Origin: Prionace glauca
Lineage: Eukaryota > Chordata > Chondrichthyes > Carcharhiniformes > Carcharhinidae
Assembly: GCA_037974335.1 (NCBI GenBank)
Contig: CM075760.1
Coordinates: forward strand, 7,313,432-7,377,431
Reading direction: 5' to 3'
Length of the DNA stretch: 64,000 nucleotides
The notes below the pieces were generated by a model. That model searched no databases, was not told the DNA's origin, and worked only from the letters and a program-made list of their open reading frames with translations. How positions within the stretch are numbered: the stretch's first letter is position 1; each line of letters starts with the position of its first letter. The position numbers and the translations under genes are program-made. This document shows, piece after piece, positions 54,840 to 64,000 of this stretch.

Positions 54840-57824
54840 TTGGGTGGGGGTGGGATATTGAGTAGAGGGGGTGAAAGGGAGGGGGGCATAGATGGGGAAT
54901 GCAAGGCACGGCGTAGTGGGGGTGGGGCGGAGCAGGGTTTGAAATGCATGTGCTTTAATACTTTAAAGGTAGGGGAGGACCGCAGGAAACATGGGAGGGA
55001 GGTTAGACAGGAGGTGGAGAAGGGAAATGCCCAGACTGAGGGGCTGAAGTGTGTATATTTTAATGCAAGGAGTATAGTAAATAAGGTAGATGAGCTTAGG
55101 GCGTGGATAGCTGCTTGGGAATGTGATGTAGTGGCCATTACGGAGACTTGGATGTCTCAGGGACAGGACTGGGTACTTCAGGTGCCAGGTTTCAGATGTT
55201 TCAGGAAGGACAGGGAGGCTGGCGGAAGAGGTGGTGGAGTGGCACTGTTAATAAGGGACAGTGTCATGGCTGCAGAGAAAGAGGATGCCGTGGAGGGACT
55301 TTCTACAGAGTCTCTGTGGGTGGAAGTTACGAACAGCATAGGGTCGAAAACTTTGCTGGGTGTATTCTATAGGCCGCCCAATAGTGACAGGGAAGTTGAA
55401 GTGCAGATAGGGAACCAGATTCTGGAGAAATGTATTAAAAACAGAGTGGTCGTGATGGGAGACTTCAATTTCCCAAACATCGACTGGAATATCCCTAGAG
55501 TAAGGGGTTCGGCTGGAGAGGAGTTTGTTAGGTGTGTTCAGGAAGGTTTCCTGACACAGTATGTGGACAAGCCTACGAGGGGTGAGGCAGTACTTGACCT
55601 GGTACTGGCGAATGAACCAGGGCAGGTGATGGATCTCTCGGTAGGAGAGCATCTTGGGAATGGAGATCATAATTCTATCTCCTTCACAATTGCATTGGAA
55701 CGAGATAGGATCAGACAGGCTAGGAAGGTGTTTGTCTGGAGTAAGGGGAGATACGAAGAAGTCAGGAAGTTACTTGGACAAATAAACTGGAAGGAGGCAT
55801 TCTTAGGGAAGAGTACCGAAGGAAGGTGGCGGATATTCAAGGAATGTTTGTCTAGCGCTCTGCATGACAATGTTCCGATAAGGCAAGGGGGTTTTGGTAG
55901 GTCGCGGGAACCGTGGTGCACGAAGGCTGTGTTGAACCTAGTCAGGAGGAAAAGGAAGGTATACAAAAGGTTCAGGGAACTAGGAGAGGTTAAGGATCTT
56001 GAAGAATATAAGGACTGTAGAAAGGAGGTTAAAAGGGAAATTAGGAGAGCCAGAAGGGGTCATGAGAAGACCTTGGCGGGTAAGATTAAAGAAAATCCCA
56101 AGGCCTTCTATAAGTATGTGAAAGGTAAAAGGGTGAGAAGGGAAAGGATAGGACCTATAAAAGATGAAGGGGGAAAGGTCTGTGTAGAACCAGAAGAAAT
56201 GGCGGAGGTGCTTAATGAGTACTTTGCATCAGTATTCACAGTGGAAGCTGATTTGGGAGATCTTGCTATGGACTTGCAGCAGGTGGAAAAGATTGAGTAC
56301 GTGGACATTAAAGAGGAGGATGTGTTAGAACTTTTGAATTCTATCAAGGTAGATAAGTCGCCGGGACCAGATGGAATGTACCCCAGGATACTGTGGGAGG
56401 CCAGGGAAGTGATTGCAGAGCCCTTGGCGATGATCTTTGCGTCGTCAATGGAGACGGGAGAGGTTCCGGAAGATTGGAGGATTGCAGATGTAGTCCCTAT
56501 TTTCAAGAAAGGGAACAGAGATAGCCCGGGAAATTACCGCCCGGTGAGTCTGACCTCAGTGGTTGGTAAGCTGATGGAGAGGCTTCTGAGGGACAAGATT
56601 TATGACCATTTGGAGAGGTTTGACATGATCAGGAATAGTCAGCATGGATTTGTCAAGGGCAGGTCGTGCCTTACGAGCCTAGTTGAGTTCTTCGATAATG
56701 TGACTGAACACATTGACGAAGGAAGTGCCGTGGACGTAGTGTACATGGACTTCAGCAAGGCTTTTGATAAGGTCCCCCATGCAAGACTTCTTGAGAAGGT
56801 GAGAGGGCATGGGATCCAAGGGCCTTTGGCCTTGTGGATCCAGAACTGGCTTGCCTGCAGAAGGCAGAGAGTGGTTGTGGATGGGTCTTTTTCGGAATGG
56901 AGGTCAGTCACCAGTGGGATGCCCCAGGGATCTGTTCTGGGACCCTTGTTGTTTGTCATTTTCATAAATGACCTGGATGAGGAAGTGGAGGGATGGGTTA
57001 GCAAGTTCGCTGATGACACGAAGGTCGGCGGTGTTGTGGATGGTCTGGAAGGATGTCAAAAGTTGCAGCAGGACATAGATAGGATGCAGGAATGGGCGGA
57101 GAAGTGGCAGATGGACTTCAACGCGGATAAATGTGTAGTAGTCCATTTCGGCAGAACCAACGGGATGAACGAGTACACTATTAAGGGCAGGGGTCTTAGT
57201 AGCGTTGAAGAGCAGAAGGATCTCGGGGTCCGGGTTCACAGGACTCTTAAATCGGCCTCGCAGGTGGAGGAGGTGGTCAAGAAGGCGTATGGTGTACTGG
57301 CCTTCATTAATCGAGGGATTGAGTTTAGGAGTCGGGAGGTAATGCTGCAACTTTACAGGACCCTCGTCAGGCCTCATTTGGAGTACTGTGCGCAGTTCTG
57401 GTCGCCTCACTATAGGAAAGACGTAGAAGCTATTGAAAGGGTGCAGAGGAGATTTACAAGGATGTTGCCTGGACTGGGAGGCATGCCTTATGAAGATAGG
57501 TGGAGGGAGCTGGGACTCTTTTCCCTGGAGAGGCGAAGGTTGAGAGGCGACCTGATAGAAGTTTATAAAATGTTGAGAGGAATAGATAGGGTGGACTCTC
57601 AGAGGCTATTTCCCCGGGTTGAAATGGTCGCTACGAGAGGACACAGATTTAAGGTGCGGGGAGGGAAGTACAGAGGTGATGTTAGGGGTAAGTTTTTCAC
57701 TCAGAGGGTAGTGAGTGATTGGAATCGGCTGCCGTCGTCGGTGGTGGAGGCGAACTCGCTGGGGTCTTTTAAAAGACTTCTGGATGAGTATATGGGGTTT
57801 AATGGGATTGGGGGTTATAGATAG
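54840..57824 (+). CDS. CR1-like LINE ORF2: endonuclease-reverse transcriptase
   Basis: 994 codons without a break. AP-endonuclease: LKCVYFNARSIVNKVDELRA, VVAITETWMSQGQDW, VVMGDFNFPNIDW (catalytic GDFN), EHLGNGDHNSI (catalytic SDH-like, here GDH). Linker GKIKENPKAFYKYVKG. RT: KSPGPDGMYPRI, NYRPVSLTSVVGKLMER, QHGFVKGRSC, YMDFSKAFDKVPH, GMPQGSVLGPLLFVIFINDL, KFADDTKVGG (FADD active site), then the LVRPHLEYCAQFWSP and FTQRVVSDWNRLP C-terminus. All key motifs are present, so it may encode an active enzyme, though the truncated ORF1 argues against autonomy. The first ATG may be upstream of the true start; homology begins near LKCVYFN. Confidence 0.92.
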   Translation: MGGGGILSRGGEREGGIDGECKARRSGGGAEQGLKCMCFNTLKVGEDRRKHGREVRQEVEKGNAQTEGLKCVYFNARSIVNKVDELRAWIAAWECDVVAITETWMSQGQDWVLQVPGFRCFRKDREAGGRGGGVALLIRDSVMAAEKEDAVEGLSTESLWVEVTNSIGSKTLLGVFYRPPNSDREVEVQIGNQILEKCIKNRVVVMGDFNFPNIDWNIPRVRGSAGEEFVRCVQEGFLTQYVDKPTRGEAVLDLVLANEPGQVMDLSVGEHLGNGDHNSISFTIALERDRIRQARKVFVWSKGRYEEVRKLLGQINWKEAFLGKSTEGRWRIFKECLSSALHDNVPIRQGGFGRSREPWCTKAVLNLVRRKRKVYKRFRELGEVKDLEEYKDCRKEVKREIRRARRGHEKTLAGKIKENPKAFYKYVKGKRVRRERIGPIKDEGGKVCVEPEEMAEVLNEYFASVFTVEADLGDLAMDLQQVEKIEYVDIKEEDVLELLNSIKVDKSPGPDGMYPRILWEAREVIAEPLAMIFASSMETGEVPEDWRIADVVPIFKKGNRDSPGNYRPVSLTSVVGKLMERLLRDKIYDHLERFDMIRNSQHGFVKGRSCLTSLVEFFDNVTEHIDEGSAVDVVYMDFSKAFDKVPHARLLEKVRGHGIQGPLALWIQNWLACRRQRVVVDGSFSEWRSVTSGMPQGSVLGPLLFVIFINDLDEEVEGWVSKFADDTKVGGVVDGLEGCQKLQQDIDRMQEWAEKWQMDFNADKCVVVHFGRTNGMNEYTIKGRGLSSVEEQKDLGVRVHRTLKSASQVEEVVKKAYGVLAFINRGIEFRSREVMLQLYRTLVRPHLEYCAQFWSPHYRKDVEAIERVQRRFTRMLPGLGGMPYEDRWRELGLFSLERRRLRGDLIEVYKMLRGIDRVDSQRLFPRVEMVATRGHRFKVRGGKYRGDVRGKFFTQRVVSDWNRLPSSVVEANSLGSFKRLLDEYMGFNGIGGYR

Positions 57825-57916
57825 GTCTATAGAATGGTGGGGTTGATGCGATCGGTGCAACTCGAGGGCCGAAGGGCCTGTTTGTGCTGTAATGTTCTAT
57901 GTTCTATGTTCTATGT

Positions 57917-58150
57917 GTCTATTCTGTTTTAGCAATGAGTTGGTGGGAATGTTCACTTTGACTTCTCATTGAGTGTCCTTAGTTATACAGCAACAGGGAA
58001 GCGAGTTCAGCCAAGGTGGAATCAGCATTCAAGTTAAGTGGATGAATGAGATATCATTATGCAGTGAAGAAAGATGCGATTGGCACAGAAACTTATCAAG
58101 AATTATTATTGTTGTATGCTTTCTGAGTGTAATTGGTACGGTAGCACAGT
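57917..58150 (+). other. unassigned spacer
   Basis: No gene seen. The last bases repeat the SINE head (GGTAGCACAGTGG), suggesting insertion of a SINE into another SINE start. Confidence 0.35.
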
Positions 58151-58485
58151 GGGCGGCACGGTAGCACAGTGGTTAGCACTGCTGCTTCACAGCTCCAGGG
58201 TCCTGGGTTCGATTCCCGGCTAGGGTCACTGCCTGTGTGGAGTTTGCACATTCTCCTCGTGTCTGCGTGGGTTTTCTCCGGGTGCTCCGGTTTCCTCCCA
58301 CAGTCCAAAGATGTGCGGGTTAGGTTCATTGGCTATGCTAAAATTGCCCCTTAGTGTCCTGGGATGTGTAGATTAGCAGGTAAAGTGTATAGGGATATGG
58401 GGATAGGGTCTGGGTGGGATTGTGTTCGGTGCAGACTCGATGGGCCGAAGGGCCTGTTTCTGCACTGTAGGGTTCTATGCTAAAA
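58151..58485 (+). mobile_element. tRNA-headed SINE, best-preserved copy
   Basis: Head GGCGGCACGGTAGCACAGTG with A-box, B-box GGTTCGATTCC at 58206-58216, body TTCTCCTCGTGTCTGCGTGG, GGTGCTCCGGTTTCCTCCCA, GATGTGCGGGTTAGGTTC, and tail GATGGGCCGAAGGGCCTGTT to TAGGGTTCTATG. The tail resembles the family A LINE 3' end, suggesting mobilisation by that LINE. Confidence 0.85.
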
Positions 58486-58559
58486 TTAATATGAGGCAGG
58501 AATGATGGGTAAGAAAATATATGATTGATCTGTTATTGATTGTACATGTTAGATTGTAC

Positions 58560-59088
58560 ATGTTATTTTGGCCCTGGAGGGAGTGCAGAGGAGGTTTACT
58601 AGGCTGATACCAGAGTTGAGGGGATTGAGCTATGAGGAGAGGCTGAATAAACTAGGCTTGTACTCGTTAGAGTTTAGAAGAATGAGGGGAGATCTCATTG
58701 AGACGTATAAGATGATGAATGGGATGGATAGGATAGAGGTGGAGAGACCCTTCCCGCTCAAAAAAGACAGTAGGACTAGGGGGCACAGCCTCAAGATAAA
58801 GGGGAGGCGGTTTAGAACAGAGTTGAGGAGAAACTTCTTCACTCAAAGGGTGGTGAATCTCTGGAATTCTCTGCCCGTTGAAGTGGTGGAGGCTGCCTCG
58901 CTAAATATTTTTAAGAAACGGATTGATGGGTTTTTGATAAGAGAAGGGATTAAGGGTTATGGGGAGAGGGCGGGAAGGTGGAACTGAGCCACGACAGATC
59001 AGCCATGATCTTATTGAATGGCGGGGCAGGCTCGAAGGGCTAGATGGCCTACTCCTGCTCCTATTTCTTATGTTCTTATGTTCTTATT
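58560..59088 (+). mobile_element. LINE family B 3' end, open frame
   Basis: 139 codons open: VQRRFTRLIPELRGLSYEER, SLEFRRMRGDLIETYKMM, FTQRVVNLWNSLPVEVVE, then 3' UTR and a TTCTTATGTTCTTATGTTCT tail. Least decayed family B copy in the window. Confidence 0.85.
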
Positions 59089-59890
59089 CATCGGAAAGGT
59101 TCTGCTGCTCTATTGCAGGACGAGTTAACCCTTTTGGTGATCGCCGAACATTTTTAGTTTTGTGTGCTTTGTTTTTGTTTTCAACAAGTGTTACATCCTT
59201 ATACAGAGATATCTGCCTCGTGAGTTTTATATTATCTGTAGTTAAATACAGTATTGGTCATCACAAATTATCCCACAAATTTAGGAATAATTTGGAATTT
59301 TGGAATCAATGATGTGCACATGTGAAGTACACCTCAGCCTCTTGGTTTCACCTCATATTTTGCATCTCTGTTTTGTATGTGTCTTCTATCTAGCTTGTAG
59401 TTTGCCTGCCTTGGAATTATTTAATCGGAAGACATATAGAGAGATTCACTCTGTCAGCCGACGTTGCAACAACACTGATATTGTTTATAAGGCACAGTGT
59501 AAAGGATAATATCTTCTACCTACAATGTCCTGCATTGGCCTCTGATGAAGCGGAGCCTTTGCTGTTTAGAATTACCTGAAACTCGTCAATGACAGACCAG
59601 CTTATGAATGAAATCACGGAGGTCTCCTCCTTCTTCACTCATTCTGCCTCTGGATGTTATTCGAAAAAGGCAGAGATGAAGGTGGCTTTACACAGATGTG
59701 TCACTGGGTGGCGCAGTGGCTGTTTCACTGAAGGGTTTTGTGTTAAACCACATCCCACACATGGCTGGGGGAACATGCCTGTCTGGGAAAGGGGGCAACC
59801 CTATAATTAGGAAAATGGTAGTTCAGTCACTGGATGGCTGGAACTGGCATCCGGTTGATGAACTGCCAATATTGAATAACATTGTTCATT
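59089..59890. other. no gene seen
   Basis: Unique-looking sequence; open frames at 59300-59509 and 59589-59985 have no domain signature. Confidence 0.35.
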
Positions 59891-59941
59891 CCCTGCTGCA
59901 AACTTTCATTCCTAAAGTTGGAATGAAAGTTTGCAACAGGG
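59891..59941 (+). repeat. inverted repeat, 22-nt arms, 7-nt loop
   Basis: Left arm CCCTGCTGCAAACTTTCATT + CC (59891-59912), loop TAAAGTT, right arm GGAATGAAAGTTTGCAACAG + GG (59920-59941). One mismatch in the stem. The related sequence at 46,877 has only the right arm. Confidence 0.8.
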
Positions 59942-60084
59942 ACTCGGGTGGCGCGTTCGCCCATTTGTCAACAGGCACTGTATAAGAGTTTTGTTACCCA
60001 TTCCTCATGGGAGATATTGTCTGGAGTTGCAGTTCGGGATTATTGTGTGCATTAATATTTAAAATAAAGATTAGTGAAGATATT

Positions 60085-60214
60085 TGACACGGAAGATACG
60101 TTTCAAGATCTACCAGACAAATTTTCCTGCTGTTTTGCGCAAAGGAAATAAAACTGTTCTTTTTTATATTGCCGGGAAGCTTCTCTCCGCAGTGTATTTC
60201 TGTGCCACGGAGCC
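60085..60214 (+). pseudogene. TCR-like V relic 11
   Basis: Only the 3' part is recognisable and it parallels V pseudogene 10 (TTTCCTGCTGTTTTGCGCAA, CTCCGCAGTGTATTTCTGTG giving SAVYFCATE). Heptamer CACACTG (60215-60221), 24 bp spacer, nonamer ACAATAACC (60246-60254). Frame broken throughout. Confidence 0.6.
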
Positions 60215-60245
60215 CACACTGCTGCAGAGACAGAGCGGATCCCGG

Positions 60246-61080
60246 ACAATAACCCACACATGGGAGTTCCAGTTCTGTACCACCAGAGGGAGCTCTGACG
60301 CTGATAAACAGAACCAATAATTCACTCTCCATGTGGGTCACAGGGACCTTCCCAAGATATCAGAAATAAAACACAACCTCAACAACAGGTGAGCAAGATT
60401 TAAGAAGTTATATTCGTTTATTTTAACTTGCATTTGTGCAATGGCGATCTTCTTAAATCTATTCGATTTTGTTAGTTTAGTTGATGCCCTTGGCTGCAGT
60501 TTCTGTGTCTCTAATATTGAGCAACTCGATCCCCATCTCCCCTGACGGTTTCTGGTACCTTTTACTGCGGCCTGGTCACTAGATTTATTTGATCCGAAGG
60601 ATGTGCTGCTTCCGAGGAAGTGTATACACAGTGAAGAAATTTCACAATGAAGTGACTGTGATCTTTTAAATAGGCAATGAGCACAGAATTCCCCCAATGA
60701 CCAGTGAACTTCAGAATGTTTCCTTAATGTTGTTTGTTACTCTAACAAAGCCAAAATTTGCTGCTGTTAATTAACAGAGCAGGGTTTCATCCCCGCGACC
60801 TCATCTGGAAAAGTTCCCCTATTGAGGTGCTGAAATCAGCTCCTTTTCGATATCAGCCAACTCAGCATTGAGATATCTCACAGACTCATAGAGACACAAT
60901 GATTGAAGTGACAGAATACTGGAGACACTTGGGTTGGTCCTAGATTAATGAGGATTCTTGCGTTAACTGGCAGTCACATTATGGCTGCATCTGCTCGCGA
61001 TTCAGAGCAATCCGCAGCAGACAGGATTTTCAACCTAGAGTTAAAGGCAGTTTTTTTCAGAGTCAGACTGCTTTCCAGAC
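60246..61080 (+). repeat. diverged third copy of the duplicated V flank
   Basis: TACCACCAGAGGGAGCTCTG, AACAGAACCAATAATTCACT, AGGAAGTGTATACACAGTGA and GCAGCAGACAGGATTTTCAA follow the same order as 34262-34990 and 48573-49385, at much lower identity. It ends where V pseudogene 4 would begin (GGCAGTTTTTTTCAGAGTCA), after which homology stops at about 61080. Confidence 0.7.
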
Positions 61081-62519
61081 TGTTTTCTTTTTATTCCTCT
61101 CGCACTTACTAATTGCATGACAATTTCTTATAAGGAAAAGGATCTCCTGTGACTTCGAAGGGAACTTTCTAGTTTCGGGTTTAAATGATCCTGCCGCTCT
61201 TCACGTTCCAGGTGGTCGAGTTCCCGAGTTTGGACAGTGTTGTTGAAGGACACTTGGAAACTTGCTGCAGTGTAGATAACACACACTGCAGCCTGTATGG
61301 AGAAAGAGAATGTTAAATTTGTGGATGGGGTGCCAAACCTCCATGTTGTTTTACCCTGATTGGGTCTTGCTCGTGATTGCTGTTGGTGATGCGGGAAGTG
61401 AGCGGTGTGTCATCACACATTGTGCATGTTGGTTTGGGAAATAGCTTCATGGGGATCAGTAGACGCATCTCTCCTAGAAAGCAATCATTGCATGTAATCA
61501 GACTTTAAAAGTAAGTTGTGCAATTATACGGCTCTTGGCAACACCAAAGGACAGTTCAAAACATTTTACAGCCAATGTTTTAATCCAAGTGCACTCGCTA
61601 TTGTAACAGAGAAAGTACACGCAGAAAAATAACTCAAACAACAATTTGGCAATTAACAGGGAAATTGTGTTTTTTTTTATGTTGATCCTGGGACAAACTT
61701 TGGCCTGAGCATCAGGAATAACTCCCCTATCCCTCTATACGTTTTAATTACAATTCACGATTACAATCAGCATTATCACATTTCATGACAGTTCAAAGTT
61801 GGCGTTACAAAAATTGCAGTAAAATTCAACGGCTTTCAGTACATTACAAAACATTCTGAAATTTTTTTATTTACCGTCAAGAGTTACATTTACTTTTTTT
61901 TTCAAGTATTCTCTGATTCATTCTCTGTCCACTTCTGAGACATATAAATTGAAAACATGTTTTAAGACAGGCGCGAGTTCGGAGAGATATCCGATTTATT
62001 AATCAACTTTCAAAAAGAAACACTTGAAAAGAATTGGGCAAAAAGCCAGAAAGGATCCATTTGTATATTGCTCACACTTCTAGCTGCGAATTAACAGATA
62101 GACGGTTCACATCATGACACAGACTATAGACAGGAACCAAGGCTCAGAATTCTGCTTTTGACATCTAGTGAGCTATTCAGCTATCGAAGCCCCCTTACCT
62201 CTCTCTGTGTCTCCAGATCATACTCTATCTCTCGCAACCACCAATTATTTTCGTAATCATTCATTGCCCTCTCTCTCACTGCATCTCCCATTCCATCTCT
62301 GACTTTCGCATTCCCCCTCTCACCATTATTCCGTCTGCCTCTCCGACTCACTCTCTCCCTTCCTCAAACAATCCTTCATTATTTCTTCCTCTTTCAAGAT
62401 CCCTTTCTGCTTTCCTCAAGTGCTGCCACGGGGTCTAATGAATAGGGGCAGGTAAGGGTTAAGGAGCCTCTGCCATTATCTCTTGAACATTTCGCCTACA
62501 AACCTTGAACAAATACACC
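61081..62519. other. long stretch without a recognised gene
   Basis: AT-rich, unique-looking; a pyrimidine-rich segment at 62190-62420 has CTCTCTC-type low complexity. No ORF with domain signature. Confidence 0.4.
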
Positions 62520-62870
62520 TTTCCTTAAGATTACTGACGGGAAGTGCGCTCCAAAAGTGGCCAAACCAAAGTCCTCTTCCATTGCAGCGATGTGACCATT
62601 CTGGTGTAGCTCAGTTGCTTTGAAATGAAGGTCAAAATTGTATTTGCCTTCTGGATTGTTATCTCCACCTGTAGGTTACGTGTGTGTAGAAGGACAGTGA
62701 GATTTGGCTGCACAGCAGAATATAATTGATTCTCACCATGTAAGTGTATGATTTTATTGTTCTCTATTTTTCTTGCCAAAGTAAATAACCTCTTAATTTT
62801 TCTCAATATGTTCCTGTCGATCACTTTCTTACAAACACGCTCATGTTACCCTATTCCTTTTACTGCCCCT
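62520..62870 (-). mobile_element. probable antisense LINE relic
   Basis: CCAAACCAAAGTCCTCTTCC, GGATTGTTATCTCCACCTG and GCCAAAGTAAATAACCTCTT resemble complements of the RT C-terminal region of CR1-like LINEs. Heavily decayed. Confidence 0.35.
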
Positions 62871-62959
62871 ATGCGTCTCGTCTTGCTTTGTTAATGATAA
62901 TGCTAAATATGCATTATCAGAAAAAATGGTAAAGTTAAATGGATTCCTTCTCTTTATTA

Positions 62960-63110
62960 ATAGCATCCTATTGGATCACAGCGTTTCAGGAACGGTTTCT
63001 TTCCCAACCCGGGACTATAAATCCGGATTCATTCCCTGTTATAAGGACAGTGATGGCATTCGGTGTCAAGGTGATTTTAGTAACTGCCTGTGACCTCACG
63101 ATATGTCGAT
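62960..63110 (+). promoter_or_regulatory. possible promoter of V gene 13
   Basis: ATTGG (inverted CCAAT) near 62970, ACTATAAATCC near 63014, and TGTGACCTCACG near 63089, which resembles the CRE-like decamer of TCR V promoters. Positions relative to the leader at 63231 are plausible but unproven. Confidence 0.35.
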
Positions 63111-63230
63111 CTGGGAAGACAGGAAGTGAGCTGAGAACACACTGAAACATGACAGCAGATTGTAGAAGGCGAGGATTACAAAGAGTGTCTTCAAATATCG
63201 AGCAGCCCTTTTACAGAGCGGGCAGACAGA

Positions 63231-63276
63231 ATGCGACTACTCAGCATCTGGATTGTGTGGGGAACATTGCTGACAG
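63231..63276 (+). pseudogene. TCR-like V gene 13, leader exon
   Basis: 46 nt: MRLLSIWIVWGTLLT plus one base, donor GTAACT, phase 1. Intact in itself. Confidence 0.8.
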
Positions 63277-63381
63277 GTAACTGTGGAGGAAATACATTTG
63301 ATCTTTTCTTTCTTTTCCCAGGCATGGGATAAAGCAGCATTTGATCAGCTGCCGATGGTAACTTTTCTGTTCTTCTTTCAG

Positions 63382-63678
63382 ATGGGGCTCATGCAGACAC
63401 TGTCACTCAGTCTCGCTCATCAGATTCAAAGACAGAAGGAGAAGTGGTATCCTTAAACTGTAGCAATGAGACTGCAATGAGGGGCTATACGTTATATTGG
63501 TACCGACAGTATCCAAGCACACAGCCCGAGTTTGTACTGCTGAAGGAAACCAATAATTACGAAAAGAAAGCAGATTTTGCTAAAACGCGTTTTTCAGTGG
63601 AACTCCAGATCGCGACTAAACTCACCAGTTTGACTATCTCGAGTTTGCAGCTGCCGTGTATTACTGCGCTCTCAGCCT
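63382..63678 (+). pseudogene. TCR-like V gene 13, V exon with small deletion
   Basis: Enters in phase 1 after TTCTTTCAG: GAHADTVTQSRSSDSKTEGE, first cysteine in VSLNCSNE, TLYWYRQYPSTQPEFVLL, ADFAKTRFSVELQIATK, LTSLTISSLQL. Compared with V gene 1 (CAGCTGACTGACTCTGGCC), about 10 nt are missing after CAGCTG, so VYYCALS is out of frame. Everything else, including the recombination signal, is intact: a very recent pseudogene or a segregating null allele. Confidence 0.85.
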
Positions 63679-63717
63679 CACAGTGCTGCAAAACAGTCTC
63701 GCCCCTGTACAAAAACT
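63679..63717 (+). promoter_or_regulatory. recombination signal, 23-bp spacer (V gene 13)
   Basis: Heptamer CACAGTG 63679-63685, spacer 63686-63708 (23 bp), nonamer ACAAAAACT 63709-63717. Perfect. Confidence 0.9.
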
Positions 63718-64000
63718 GTGTGTGGGAGCTCCTGTCTGTTGGGGTTTGTGTAGAATCTGGGACAGAAGCAGCCACAATGAGCAGTACAGCTGTCAGCCGC
63801 TCCAACACACACTGAGAAGAAACCACATTAACCTCAGAGAAAATGGATCAAACTGCAGAATCGAATTGGACAGAGGGACAGAGAGCAGACTCATATCTGA
63901 AGGCAGCCTATCTAATCCTGGGCCTCAGAACTACTGTGATGCTAGTCATCTGTGTGTAAATTTTATGTCAGTGAATGGAAACTCCCAGACTGCAGCGGCT
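63718..64000 (+). other. 3' flank of V gene 13
   Basis: Resembles the 3' flank of V gene 1 (14305-14460): GTTGGGGTTTGTGT, AACCACATTAACCTCAGA, GATCAAACTG. This marks V genes 1 and 13 as duplicates including flank. Confidence 0.6.

Larger units (their letters stand above)
54481..57916 (+). mobile_element. CR1-like LINE, nearly full length
   Basis: Element spanning part of ORF1, whole ORF2, a short 3' UTR (GGCCGAAGGGCCTGTTTGTG) and a tail of TGTTCTA units (57893-57916). No poly-A; the short tandem tail is the CR1-group hallmark. No clear target-site duplication. Confidence 0.88.

Noticed and set aside
1-64000. TCR J, D or constant exons, and LTR or envelope-bearing elements
   Set aside because: I looked for J-type FGxG motifs with 12-bp signals, C-domain exons, and gag-pol or LTR structures and saw none I could support; short J segments could still be missed by eye.

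Overview
This 64 kb window is vertebrate genomic DNA, most likely from a cartilaginous fish (shark or ray). That assignment is inference. It rests on the repeat mix (CR1-type LINEs with short tandem-repeat 3' tails, tRNA-headed SINEs, a terminal-inverted-repeat element, all of a style I associate with elasmobranch genomes), on TCR-type V segments, and on expanded GPR139-like receptors. Genes are intron-split and there is no prokaryotic organisation. No D, J or constant-region exon was seen.

Two kinds of host gene are interleaved. (1) Three GPR139-like class-A G-protein-coupled receptors, each with one short exon ending in a GVP motif at a phase-1 junction and one large exon holding the remaining membrane segments: a minus-strand gene (exon 1 at 11075-10937, exon 2 at 1237-336) and two plus-strand genes (17467-17536 + 19779-20689; 29845-29914 + 31713-32620). 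The two plus-strand genes carry a TATA-like box 57-59 bp before the ATG. (2) About 15 T-cell-receptor-like V segments or V relics on both strands. Several have a split leader, a V exon and a recombination signal (heptamer, about 23 bp spacer, nonamer). The best intact ones are at 13698-14304 (+), 23448-22962 (-), 35967-36337 (+, leader and V in one exon), 42201-43156 (+) and 46271-45804 (-). The others carry stops, frameshifts, lost cysteines or lost signals.

Layout: 0-13 kb is the minus-strand receptor, whose 9.7 kb intron is packed with LINE and SINE debris and a minisatellite. 13-33 kb has one plus-strand V, the two plus-strand receptors and two minus-strand V genes, again with repeats. 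From 34.2 to 54.3 kb lies a segmental duplication (34234-41967 and 48538-54336) whose units each hold an inverted V pseudogene, an intronless V and a truncated V. Between the units are three further V genes, one intact on each strand plus a pseudogene, and a plus-strand V pseudogene abuts unit 2. Unit 1 took a LINE insertion that unit 2 lacks. A nearly full-length CR1-like LINE with an open 994-codon ORF2 lies at 54.5-57.9 kb. 58-64 kb holds a SINE, a second LINE family, diverged remnants of the duplicated V neighbourhood, and a V gene spoiled only by a short deletion next to a perfect recombination signal.

Functionally this looks like part of a TCR V cluster (TRA/TRD-like by the LTDSA-x-YYCA signature; locus identity is inferred) into which a small chemoreceptor-like GPCR family is embedded. 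V genes on both strands would need both deletional and inversional joining. Coordinates of exons were read by hand from splice and phase signals and need transcript confirmation.
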